DNA of 64,000 nt, from assembly GCA_015075425.1 (NCBI GenBank), contig JABTUL010000002.1, forward strand, positions 310,001 through 374,000. The letters are read 5' to 3'. Below, piece after piece: positions 42,008 through 50,360 of this stretch. The notes below the pieces were generated by a model that worked only from the letters and a program-made list of their open reading frames with translations, had not been told where the DNA came from and made no database searches. Made by a program: the position numbers and the translations under genes. Origin of the DNA: Spirochaetales bacterium. GTDB taxonomy: Bacteria > Spirochaetota > Leptospiria > Leptospirales > Leptonemataceae. The stretch's first letter is position 1. Each line of letters begins with the position of its first letter.

Positions 42008-42763
42008 TTAGATTACCTTTGCTTCATTGCGCAGGGCCTGCACGAGCTGGGTTGCTTTGGCTTCTGGACTGTCTCCATCAATGATACGACCGGCCGGGCG
42101 CGCTGGAGGCAATTCCAGAGAGACGACTTCAATCCTGGCCACACTGACAGACGCTGCCGGTTTGGTTTCTATCTGCTTTTTCTTGGCTGCCATGAGGCCT
42201 TTGAGCGATGGATAGCGGGGATCATTGAGATTCTTGGCCGCAGTGATAACGACGGGCAGGGTCGTCTTCATCCGGGCGGTCCCGCCCTCAATTTCACGTT
42301 TGGCATCCACATTCGTGCCATCAACATTCAACTCCACACAACTGTTGATATTGGCACAGCCCAGATGCTCGGCGATCATGGCCGGAACCATGGATGACTG
42401 GGAATCAATGGCAATGTGTCCGGTCAAAATCAGGTCCGCTCCCTCCGCCTTCAGGTAATCGGCCAGCACGGCCGCAGCATAGCTAACATCTAAAACATTG
42501 TAAGAATCGTCTTTGAGATGGACCGCATGATCCACACCCAGGGCATAAGCCGTTCTCAGTGTTTCCACAACGCGATCGGGTCCAAGCGAAACAGCGGTTA
42601 CCGTGCCGCCGGTTTTCTCTTTCAGCCGCAGAGCAGCTTCCAGGGCATGCTCGTCAAAAGGAGAAACGATCCACTTGACCCCGGCCTCGTTGATTCCAGC
42701 GCCAGCAATTTTTAAGTTGGTTTCTGTATCAGGAACCTGTTTTACCAGAACGTAAATCTTCAT
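42008..42763 (-). CDS. etfB: electron transfer flavoprotein beta subunit
   Basis: 251 residues. Starts MKIYVLVKQVPDTETNLKI, then VKWIVSPFDEHALEAALRLKEK, VHLKDDSYNVLDVSYAAAVLADYLK and EGADLILTGHIAIDSQSSMVPAMIAEHLGC, the AMP-binding core of EtfB. Pairs with EtfA encoded next. No acyl-CoA dehydrogenase gene lies in this window. First gene of an operon etfB-etfA-lolA-like-589-residue protein. Confidence 0.97.
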   Translation of the reverse strand: MKIYVLVKQVPDTETNLKIAGAGINEAGVKWIVSPFDEHALEAALRLKEKTGGTVTAVSLGPDRVVETLRTAYALGVDHAVHLKDDSYNVLDVSYAAAVLADYLKAEGADLILTGHIAIDSQSSMVPAMIAEHLGCANINSCVELNVDGTNVDAKREIEGGTARMKTTLPVVITAAKNLNDPRYPSLKGLMAAKKKQIETKPAASVSVARIEVVSLELPPARPAGRIIDGDSPEAKATQLVQALRNEAKVI

Positions 42764-42799
42764 TGCTTCCTCTCCCGCTATAGAACCGTCTCGACTCGT

Positions 42800-43414
42800 T
42801 TATTTACTGTAGAATTCGATGATTTTTTGCACATTGATCCGGGTAACGGGCACATCCACTATGGAATTAATGCCCAGAAATTTGGCGGATACATTGTCTG
42901 CCTGCAGCTCCAGATACGGCGGAATAGAACTGGACTGACGATTTTCCACCGCATAGGTGATTCGATCCAGATTCTTTGCCTTATCCCGCAGTCCAATGAC
43001 CTGCCCGGCCTTCACCTGGTAGGACGGAATGTCTACCTGCTTGCCATCCACAACCACATGGCCATGATTGATGAGTTGCCGCGCATCAAAGATACTCCGG
43101 GCCAGACCCAGCCTGTAGATCAGGGTCATCAAGCGCGACTCCAGCAGAAACATGAAATTATCCGCTTTGTTGCCTTTCATGTGGGAGGCCCGGTCGTAGG
43201 TGCGATAAAATTGCTTTTCCAACATTCCATAGGACAGACGGAGCTTCTGCTTTTCTAACAGTTGCTCACCAAAGGCCGACTTTTTACGGCGCCTGCTGTC
43301 CGAACGGTGTCCGGCCGCATAGGGCCGCTTCTTGGAGGGGCAACGAGGGCTATCATAAAGACAGTAGCCTACTGTGCGACAGATTTTGTGTTTTGGTCCG
43401 CGAATTGTTGCCAA
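42800..43414 (-). CDS. rpsD: 30S ribosomal protein S4, stand-alone gene
   Basis: Start at the TTG at 43414, eight bases after a strong GGAGGAG. It gives ATIRGPKHKICRTVGY, where S4 proteins start MARYRGPKxKxxRR. The body shows YGMLEKQFYRTYDRA, then the S4 RNA-binding domain LLESRLMTLIYRLGLARSIFDARQLINHGHVVVDGKQVDIPSYQVKAGQVI. About 204 residues. The N-terminus has Cys in ICRTVGYC and SPRC, a possible partial zinc site. No other ribosomal or rpoA genes flank it, so it lies outside the usual alpha operon or is a second copy. Confidence 0.95.
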   Translation of the reverse strand: MATIRGPKHKICRTVGYCLYDSPRCPSKKRPYAAGHRSDSRRRKKSAFGEQLLEKQKLRLSYGMLEKQFYRTYDRASHMKGNKADNFMFLLESRLMTLIYRLGLARSIFDARQLINHGHVVVDGKQVDIPSYQVKAGQVIGLRDKAKNLDRITYAVENRQSSSIPPYLELQADNVSAKFLGINSIVDVPVTRINVQKIIEFYSK

Positions 43415-43614
43415 ATTATGCGCTCCTCCGGGTGCAGAGGGCCAGAGACTGTACAGGGGCATTCGCGTAAAGAAAAAATCGGCTGCGGATTTTGGGGTCT
43501 TCAAAGCTTCAGGCAGCGCAGGACGAGTCCCGCATGGACGCCAGGCAAATCTCCTTGACGTGGCCGGGGAAAACTCATTCTTTGAAACGCAGGGAAAACC
43601 CTTGAGGAGCTTAC

Positions 43615-44091
43615 ATGGCCAAAATCGACATCGGCATTCCGGAAACAGACAGGCAGAAAATCGCGGAGGGTCTGAGCCGGCTGCTGGCGGACTCTTACTC
43701 GCTCTACCTGAAAACGCACAACTTTCACTGGAACGTCACCGGGCCCATGTTCCAGACCCTGCATGTCATGTTCATGGAACAGTACACAGAACTCTGGAAC
43801 GCTATTGATGGTATAGCCGAGCGCATACGCGCCCTGGGATATCCCGCTCCCGGCACCTACACAGAATTTGCGAAACTGACTGCGATCAAAGAACCACAGG
43901 GTGTTCCCGCAGCCCGCGAAATGATCCAGCAACTCGTTGAGGGTCAGGAAATCGTTGCCCGGACAGCAAGGTCCATTCTTCCGCTCGTCGATGCGGTGCA
44001 GGATGAGGTCACGGCCGGGATACTTGCGGCACGCATGGAAGTTCATGAGAAAACAGCGTGGATGTTACGCAGTCTACTCGAAGATCGTTAA
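43615..44091 (+). CDS. dps: Dps-family ferritin-like protein
   Basis: 158 residues. The diagnostic segment [46 protein letters not shown] contains the His, Asp and Glu of the intersubunit ferroxidase site. The four-helix bundle length is normal. Dps forms dodecamers that oxidise and store iron and protect DNA against peroxide. GAGGAG precedes the ATG. The stop is followed within two bases by the 3' end of tRNA-Arg on the other strand. Confidence 0.95.
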   Translation: MAKIDIGIPETDRQKIAEGLSRLLADSYSLYLKTHNFHWNVTGPMFQTLHVMFMEQYTELWNAIDGIAERIRALGYPAPGTYTEFAKLTAIKEPQGVPAAREMIQQLVEGQEIVARTARSILPLVDAVQDEVTAGILAARMEVHEKTAWMLRSLLEDR

Positions 44092-44092
44092 T

Positions 44093-44165
44093 TGCCCCCG
44101 ACAGGACTCGAACCTGTGCACATGGTTTAGGAAACCACCGCTCTATCCACCTGAGCTACGGGGGC
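44093..44165 (-). tRNA. tRNA-Arg (anticodon CCT)
   Basis: Reading the minus strand, a 7-base acceptor GCCCCCG pairs with CGGGGGC. The D stem is GCTC/GAGC, the anticodon stem GTGGT/ACCAT encloses TTCCTAA with anticodon CCT for AGG codons, and the T arm ACAGG-TTCGAGT-CCTGT is canonical. The discriminator is A and the CCA end is not encoded. 73 bases. Its promoter must lie within the 5' end of the adjacent cyclase gene on the other strand. Confidence 0.96.
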
Positions 44166-44235
44166 TTTTGTGCAGGAGAAATGGGGGAAGCTTTCCGTGG
44201 CAAGGTTTTCTTCCAGGAGTGCATCTCTTAATCGC

Positions 44236-46086
44236 ATGGCGCTGACTGAACGATTTTCCTTCCGCTCGCGAATGCTGGCCGGTATCCTCTCCCTGGCTCT
44301 CCTGCTCACCGGAGCCGGCGGAATATTTTATTACTTCAGCACGCGCGCTCTGGTCGTTTCTCAGCTGGGCGCACGTCTGAAAGATATTGGTCGTACGGCT
44401 GCCTATCTGTTCAGTCCGGAGGACCGGCGCGCCATGCGCAGCCTGCGCGAAGAGCTTGATCGATTGAGTTTGCCCGTTAGCGCGGAGCAACTGGCCATAA
44501 GCGATGAAGAAACTTTCAGCACTCTTCCTGACGAGGATTCTACAAGACTCATGCAGGATGCGGGCTATCTTAAACTGGTTCAGAAGCTGCGGCAGATTAA
44601 GGAAGCCAGCCGTGATAGCGTCTTTCCCTGGCGATTTATCCCCCAGCGGCTGGAAAAAGACAGTGCTCCCCTGATCCACTTTGCCTATCTTATGGTGCCG
44701 GTGAAAGAGTCCGTCGATGGACGCATCATCAAAAGCCTGGCCGATTCAGATATAGAAAACATTGATCAAAATAATAATGGGAAAATAGATAGCGAAGAAG
44801 AAGGAACGTCCCCCGGCACGGCCTGGCCCGTTCCCGCTGAACCTTTCCGGCGCGCCTTTCAGGGCCAGGCCGCATCGTCACCGGGCTGGTACAGCGATAA
44901 ATGGGGGACCTGGATTTCTGCAGCCATTCCCATCCTGGATGATTCCGGCCAGGTGGTCGCCGTACTTGGCCTGGACTACAACATGAAGCAGGAAGCCAGC
45001 CTGCTGGAACGAGTCCTGGGCATTGCCATTGCTCTGGTTTTTGTTGGAACTCTGCTTTCTGTCATTCTGTCCATCATGCTCTCCCGATTGCTTTCGCGCA
45101 GCGTCCGCTCGCTGGCCGGAGCTGTGGAGCAATTCACCGGCAAAAATTTTGACGCCCGCGTGCCTGTGACCTCAAACGATGAGATCGGCCGCCTGGGAAC
45201 CGCTTTCAACCGCATGGTTGATGAGATCCGGGCCTATTCTGATGGCCTGACCGCCACACTCACGGCCATTGAACGCTTCGTGCCCCGGGAGTTTCTGCAA
45301 CAGATGGGTCATGAAACCGTGATTACCGTGTCCCTGGGCGACCAGGTAAGCCGGCAAATGACGGTCTTTTTCTGCGATATTCGGGCCTTTACAACCCTTT
45401 CTGAATCCATGACCCCCCGCGAGACGTTTGCCTTCATAAATGATTATTTGAGTCGTGTTTCTCCCATCATTAGAGAAAATCATGGATTTATTGATAAATA
45501 CATTGGCGATGCCATTATGGCCCTCTTCCCCGGTGATCCCCTGGATGCGGTAAAAGCGGCCATCCAGATTATGCTGGAGCTTGCTTTGCTCAACAATGAC
45601 CGGAGCCAGCAGGGGCTACCGGAAGTTCGCATAGGCATCGGTATCCACCACGGCGAAACCATGCTGGGCACAGTGGGCGAAGAGCAACGCATGGACGGCA
45701 CCGTGATCTCTGATGCGGTGAATGTAGCCGCCCGACTGGAGAACCTGACCAAGAAATTTGGCGCTTCGATCCTTGTCAGTGAAGAGACTCTCCGGCTTGC
45801 GGAAAAAAAGGCCGGTCATGGTTTTGCCTCCCGAACTCTTGGTTCCCTCAGGCTGCGTGGCAAGAAGCAAAGCATGGCAGTGGTGGAAATCCTGGATGGC
45901 CTGGGAAAAGCAGAAATGCAGGAAAGACTGGATAGCGCGCCAATGATTTTGAGAGCAACGCGCTTGATGCAACAGAGGCAGTATCCGGAGGCCCGCAGTC
46001 TGCTCAAGGAAGCAGCCCGGCTTTACCCGCTGGACCGCTCGCCGCGTCTGCTGCTGGTGCGTCTAAAAAAACTCATGGCCGCTTAA
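44236..46086 (+). CDS. membrane nucleotide cyclase with external sensor, EF-hand loop and HAMP
   Basis: I used the ATG at 44236; GTGs at 44197 and 44170 (residue numbering below counts from 44170) are possible. A first membrane helix near 35-55 is followed by an extracytoplasmic sensor to about 280. Inside it, D199-E210 reads DQNNNGKIDSEE, a perfect canonical EF-hand calcium loop. A second helix (about 283-305), a HAMP segment and a class III cyclase follow. The cyclase has FFCDIRAF, DKYIGDAIMALF and SDAVNVAARLE. All metal and transition-state residues are present and Lys in IDKYIGD favours ATP. A short helical tail ends it. Calcium control is inference. Confidence 0.9.
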   Translation: MALTERFSFRSRMLAGILSLALLLTGAGGIFYYFSTRALVVSQLGARLKDIGRTAAYLFSPEDRRAMRSLREELDRLSLPVSAEQLAISDEETFSTLPDEDSTRLMQDAGYLKLVQKLRQIKEASRDSVFPWRFIPQRLEKDSAPLIHFAYLMVPVKESVDGRIIKSLADSDIENIDQNNNGKIDSEEEGTSPGTAWPVPAEPFRRAFQGQAASSPGWYSDKWGTWISAAIPILDDSGQVVAVLGLDYNMKQEASLLERVLGIAIALVFVGTLLSVILSIMLSRLLSRSVRSLAGAVEQFTGKNFDARVPVTSNDEIGRLGTAFNRMVDEIRAYSDGLTATLTAIERFVPREFLQQMGHETVITVSLGDQVSRQMTVFFCDIRAFTTLSESMTPRETFAFINDYLSRVSPIIRENHGFIDKYIGDAIMALFPGDPLDAVKAAIQIMLELALLNNDRSQQGLPEVRIGIGIHHGETMLGTVGEEQRMDGTVISDAVNVAARLENLTKKFGASILVSEETLRLAEKKAGHGFASRTLGSLRLRGKKQSMAVVEILDGLGKAEMQERLDSAPMILRATRLMQQRQYPEARSLLKEAARLYPLDRSPRLLLVRLKKLMAA

Positions 46087-46101
46087 CCGGCAGGTGTTGG
46101 C

Positions 46102-46141
46102 GTCGCGTGCAACGTCCCACTGTTTTCCTGGAAAATCCGCG
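46102..46141 (+). repeat. second copy of repeat arm
   Basis: 40 intergenic bases that match 9742-9781 at 32 positions, including a shared GTCGCGTGC start and CCCACTGTTTTC core. Only the right arm of the larger element at 9533-9781 is found here. It lies between the convergent cyclase and lipoprotein genes, so a processing or termination role is possible. Confidence 0.55.
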
Positions 46142-46147
46142 TAATCC

Positions 46148-47086
46148 TCAAAGTGTCTCAAGCGTTAGCTCCGTGGTGATTTCAAGCCCGGTCTCCATTT
46201 TGCCCCGGGGCAAGGATTCGCCTTCAATGCGCATGGGTCCCGCCGTAACCAGTTTCCATTTTCCGGACCGCGGTCTGCCCTGATCAAGCAAAACCTCCCC
46301 TGTGGCCTGCCCGCTCACATCGTAATACAGTTTCATCCCCTGACTTTCGACAGCTGCGCGCGGATCTGAGGCAACGCTCCCCGTAACGCTTAATTGAAAC
46401 GAATCGCCGGTAATGCTTTCCACGGTATAAGTGAAAACCTCTTCCACGGGAAGGGGATGGACGCGTTTGCGTTGCACCTGCCAGGTATCTTTGGTTCCGG
46501 CCTTCTTCTCCGGTAAAACAATGAAGGCCTGGCTGACCGTTGCCCTGAACTGGTCTTCCGTGAGTTCCCGATCCAGAATCTCCCGCGACACTACCGGACC
46601 CAGCCGCCGGAGCTTACGCGCCGCATCCTTCTGCAATTCTTCAATATTGAGAATTTTTATTATTTCCGCGCGGGGGCTGATTTCAAACCGAACTCGCATA
46701 CCCGCAAGAATCGCACTGCCCAGCGCTTCTGGGGGCGCCTGGCCGGTATTTTGAAACTTGCTATCGAAATCCGTGCGCATGGTGAGCACACGTCCTTCCG
46801 GCGTCTCTTTTTCAAACCGCTGCCGATCATACTCGAGCTCCATCTCAAGGGCGGACTCTAAAACTTTAATGCAATGCAGGGTGTAGGTGCTCTCTTCCAG
46901 ATAAACGGTAGGCCGGGCCTTTTCCTTTTTCTCTAAAATAGACTTCCGGCTGGTAAAACGCTGCTGGATCGATTTCCCCGGTTCACAACTGAGCCGGTGC
47001 AGGCGGGCATCCGGCTTTTCCCGCTGGCAGGCCAGCAGAGCAACAAGTGAAAGGGACAGGATGAAGGATGGTTTGCTGTAACGCAT
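46148..47086 (-). CDS. lipoprotein, unknown function (DUF6263-like)
   Basis: Start at MRYSKPSFILSLSLVALLAC (47086), a lipoprotein signal with LLAC lipobox; the upstream frame overlaps the divergent glycosyltransferase. The mature part is about 290 residues, beta-rich and repetitive in style: VFTYTVESITGDSFQLSVTGSV, then TGEVLLDQGRPRSGKWKLV and a terminal METGLEITTELTLETL. The pattern recalls DUF6263-type exported proteins. Surface or periplasmic location; role unknown. Confidence 0.75.
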   Translation of the reverse strand: MRYSKPSFILSLSLVALLACQREKPDARLHRLSCEPGKSIQQRFTSRKSILEKKEKARPTVYLEESTYTLHCIKVLESALEMELEYDRQRFEKETPEGRVLTMRTDFDSKFQNTGQAPPEALGSAILAGMRVRFEISPRAEIIKILNIEELQKDAARKLRRLGPVVSREILDRELTEDQFRATVSQAFIVLPEKKAGTKDTWQVQRKRVHPLPVEEVFTYTVESITGDSFQLSVTGSVASDPRAAVESQGMKLYYDVSGQATGEVLLDQGRPRSGKWKLVTAGPMRIEGESLPRGKMETGLEITTELTLETL

Positions 47087-47177
47087 CAGACCACGACTGG
47101 AAAGACCATGAGGGAAATCCAACGCTTTTCGCAAAAAAGCTTGTAGAAGAATGTGCATCAGGCGGCTCTTGCTGGCT

Positions 47178-48956
47178 ATGGCACTCATCGTAGAAGCGGG
47201 CTGGGAAATCTGCAGACAACTGGGCGGAATCTATACTGTTCTGCGCTCCAAAGCCAATGCCATGGTGCAACACTCGGGAGAGAGCTATTCTCTGCTGGGT
47301 CCCTTTGAAGCTTCCAGCGCCCAGATTGAGTTTGAAGAAAAACCAGGGGCCAATGCCTTTCATCGCGCAGCGCGCAAACTTACCGCTCAGGGAATCGAAG
47401 CCAGAGCCGGAATCTGGCTGGTGCCGGGCCGACCGCAAACTGTGCTCCTTGATCTGTCCAGCATCCTGCCCCGTGCAGCGGAACTGCGCTACTTTGCCTG
47501 GGAACACCACGGAATCGATTGCGGCGGCCCCGATTCCATGCTGGATGAGGTGCTGGCTTTTGGCGAAGCATCGCGGCTGTTCCTGGAAAAATTGCTCGAA
47601 GAAGCCAGTGGCGAACCTATAGTTGCCCATTTCCACGAATGGATGGGCGGCGCTGCCATACCGCAGATGCGCCGCCAGAATCTTCCCATAGGCATTGTGT
47701 TCACCACGCATGCCACACTGCTCGGTCGCTACCTGGCCACCAGCCGCGATGATTTCTATGACACGCTGCCCTCAGCCAATTGGTCAACTGAGGCCGAACG
47801 CCACGGGATTGCACCGCGTGTGCGCCTTGAGCGGGCACTGGCCCACGGTGCTCATGTATTCACCACCCTTTCTGAACTGACTGCTCTTGAGTGCAGACAT
47901 CTACTGGGGCGAACTCCTGACCTTTTGCTGCCCAACGGCATCCATTTTGAACATCTACCGGCCACTCATGAAGTGCAAAATCTACATCAAAAATTCAAGC
48001 AAAACATAGAGAAATTTGTTATCGGTCACTTTTTTCCTTCTTATACCTTTGACCTGGATCGGACACTGTATTTTTTCACCTCCGGCCGCTACGAATACCG
48101 TAACAAGGGCTACAATGTCACTCTGGATGCTCTGGCCGTACTCAATCAGAAACTCAAGGCAGCTGGCTCTGACCGCACCATCATTGCTTTTCTGGTCACT
48201 CGCCGGCCGCATCATAATTTCCATCCGGATGTTCTGGCCAGCATGGGGCTTATGGAAGAACTCAAGCTGGTCTGTGAGGCCATCGAGAAACAGGTAGGCG
48301 ATCGCCTATTTATCCAGGCCGCAGCTGGAAACAAACCCTGGCTTTACGAGCTGGTAGATGAGTACTGGTGGTTGCGCCTCAAGCGCGCCATGCATTCCTG
48401 GAAAACCGGTCGCAATCCTTTTATCATCACACACATTCCCCAGGATGAGAACGATGAAGTTCTAAACCACATCCGCCGTATTGGTCTGCTCAACGGAGCT
48501 GATGATCCTGTAAAAATCGTCTATCATCCCGATTTTATCACCACGACGAATCCGCTCTTCCATATGGAATACGGAGAATTTGTGCGGGGCTGCCACCTGG
48601 GCATTTTTCCCAGCTACTATGAGCCCTGGGGTTATACGCCGCTGGAAAGTATAGCTCTGGGTACTCCGGCCATCACATCGGATCTGGCCGGTTTTGGAAA
48701 TTATGTAATGGATCATATTGAAAAACCGCAGGATGCCGGCCTGTATCTCCACAAAAGACGTTTTCTAAACTACAGTGATACCGTTACAGCCCTTGGTGAG
48801 CAACTCTGGAATTTTGCTCAGCTGGAAAGACGGGACCGCATTGAGTTAAGGAACCGCACAGAGCTGCTTTCTGCCCGCTTTGACTGGATGGAACTGGCCA
48901 GTCAGTATTTTAAAGCTCATGACCTGGCTCTTGATCGGCTAAAGCACAGCCGATAA
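47178..48956 (+). CDS. glycogen synthase, GT3 (eukaryotic-type) family
   Basis: About 592 residues from MALIVEAGWEICRQLGGIYTVLRSKA. GT3 features are VAHFHEWMGGAAIP, VFTTHATLLGRYL, the FTSGRYEYRNKGYNVTLDAL stretch and FPSYYEPWGYTPLESIALGTPAITSDLAGFG, in which GYTPLES gives the catalytic Glu. Bacterial GlgA (GT5) would begin with a KTGGLADV motif, which is absent. It elongates glycogen from a sugar nucleotide in the cytoplasm. Divergent from the lipoprotein gene and 34 bases upstream of a cyclase. No glgB or glgC is nearby. Confidence 0.9.
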   Translation: MALIVEAGWEICRQLGGIYTVLRSKANAMVQHSGESYSLLGPFEASSAQIEFEEKPGANAFHRAARKLTAQGIEARAGIWLVPGRPQTVLLDLSSILPRAAELRYFAWEHHGIDCGGPDSMLDEVLAFGEASRLFLEKLLEEASGEPIVAHFHEWMGGAAIPQMRRQNLPIGIVFTTHATLLGRYLATSRDDFYDTLPSANWSTEAERHGIAPRVRLERALAHGAHVFTTLSELTALECRHLLGRTPDLLLPNGIHFEHLPATHEVQNLHQKFKQNIEKFVIGHFFPSYTFDLDRTLYFFTSGRYEYRNKGYNVTLDALAVLNQKLKAAGSDRTIIAFLVTRRPHHNFHPDVLASMGLMEELKLVCEAIEKQVGDRLFIQAAAGNKPWLYELVDEYWWLRLKRAMHSWKTGRNPFIITHIPQDENDEVLNHIRRIGLLNGADDPVKIVYHPDFITTTNPLFHMEYGEFVRGCHLGIFPSYYEPWGYTPLESIALGTPAITSDLAGFGNYVMDHIEKPQDAGLYLHKRRFLNYSDTVTALGEQLWNFAQLERRDRIELRNRTELLSARFDWMELASQYFKAHDLALDRLKHSR

Positions 48957-48990
48957 TCAAGCTACCGGCCTGGACCAGCCGGATTCACAC

Positions 48991-50355
48991 ATGGAATCAA
49001 GCCGGATATACGGCCAGCGCAAGCTGGATCTACTCCCCCCGATGATGCGCACCGCTACCGGTCGCCTGGAAATCAAACGCAGTGACCTGGAAGGCATCCT
49101 GCTTCAGTCGCGCAACCTGTCGCTGCTCATGGATGTTGTGCGCAATATCATGACCCGAACCGATTTGCAGACTTTGCTGGGGCAGATCATGGGCGATGTA
49201 ACCACGGTTATGGAGGCAGATCGCAGCACGCTCTTTCTTCTGGACCGGGAAAAAAATGAAATCTGGTCAAGCATCGCCCAGGGAGAAGAAGTCATCCGCC
49301 TGCCCAGAGGCACCGGCATTTCCGGTCATGTCATCGACTCCGGGCAAATCGTCAACATTGCCGATGCCTACAACGACCCGCGCTTCTTTCCCGATTACGA
49401 TCGCAAAACAGGCTACCGCACCAGGACCATTCTTTGTGTTCCCATCTACAATCCTCAGGCGGAGTTGATCGGCGCGATCCAGGTGCTCAACAAAAAGACC
49501 GCTCCGGTTTTCTCTGAAGCCGATGAAAAACTGCTCAGCGCCTTTTCTTCGCTGGCCGGAATTGCCATCGCCAATGCTTTTAGTTTTGAGACCATGGAGA
49601 GACTGGTTGCCGCACGCACCGCAGAGCTACGCGAGGAGCGCGACAAATCGGATCGTCTGCTGCTCAACATCCTGCCGCTGCATGTTGCCCAGGAACTCAA
49701 AGCCAGTGGCACGGTAAAACCGGTATTCTTTGACTACGCCACAATTCTCTTCACCGATTTTAAAGGATTCACTAAAGTAGCCCAGCGAATGGCTCCCGAG
49801 CAACTCATCGGCGAACTGGACAGTGTATTCTTACAATTCGATACCATCTGCGAACGCAATGGCATAGAAAAACTTAAGACTATTGGCGATGCCTATATGT
49901 GCGCCGGAGGACTGCCGGTTTCCTCAAAAACGCATGCTATCGATGTCTGCCTGGCTGCTCTGGAAATTCGCGAATTCATGGCTGAGACACGGCGTATCAA
50001 ACAGGAGATCACCGGCGAAAAATTCTGGGAAGTGCGCATTGGCGTACACTCCGGCCCGGTAATAGCCGGCGTAATTGGAAAGAATAAATTTGCCTATGAT
50101 GTCTGGGGTGATGCCGTCAATGTGGCCAGCCGACTGGAGTCTTCCGGCCAGCCCGGCGAAATCAATATCTCAAGCGACACCTACAAACTGGTTAAAGATT
50201 TCTTTGAATGTGAACCGCGAGGAAGCATCGCTATCAAAAACCGGGGCGAAGTAGAAATGTATTTTCTGCGATGCATCCGGCCGGAGCTTTCACGGGATCC
50301 GGAGGGTAAAATCCCCGCAGAAGCATTCTACCAGAAAAAAGCAAGCCTGGCTTAA
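48991..50355 (+). CDS. GAF-domain adenylate cyclase
   Basis: 454 residues, cytoplasmic. A GAF domain at about 45-200 (ADRSTLFLLDREKNEIWS, GTGISGHVIDSGQIVNI, RTRTILCVPIYN) is joined by a short coil (LVAARTAELREERDKSDRLLLNILP) to a class III catalytic domain. Motifs are ILFTDFKGFT, KLKTIGDAYM and YDVWGDAVNVASRLE. The Lys of KTIGD and Asp of YDVWG are the adenine-recognising pair of mammalian-type adenylate cyclases. It should make cAMP under control of a small molecule bound by GAF. 34 bases after the glycogen synthase gene, so probably in one transcript. Confidence 0.93.
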   Translation: MESSRIYGQRKLDLLPPMMRTATGRLEIKRSDLEGILLQSRNLSLLMDVVRNIMTRTDLQTLLGQIMGDVTTVMEADRSTLFLLDREKNEIWSSIAQGEEVIRLPRGTGISGHVIDSGQIVNIADAYNDPRFFPDYDRKTGYRTRTILCVPIYNPQAELIGAIQVLNKKTAPVFSEADEKLLSAFSSLAGIAIANAFSFETMERLVAARTAELREERDKSDRLLLNILPLHVAQELKASGTVKPVFFDYATILFTDFKGFTKVAQRMAPEQLIGELDSVFLQFDTICERNGIEKLKTIGDAYMCAGGLPVSSKTHAIDVCLAALEIREFMAETRRIKQEITGEKFWEVRIGVHSGPVIAGVIGKNKFAYDVWGDAVNVASRLESSGQPGEINISSDTYKLVKDFFECEPRGSIAIKNRGEVEMYFLRCIRPELSRDPEGKIPAEAFYQKKASLA

Positions 50356-50360
50356 ACGGA

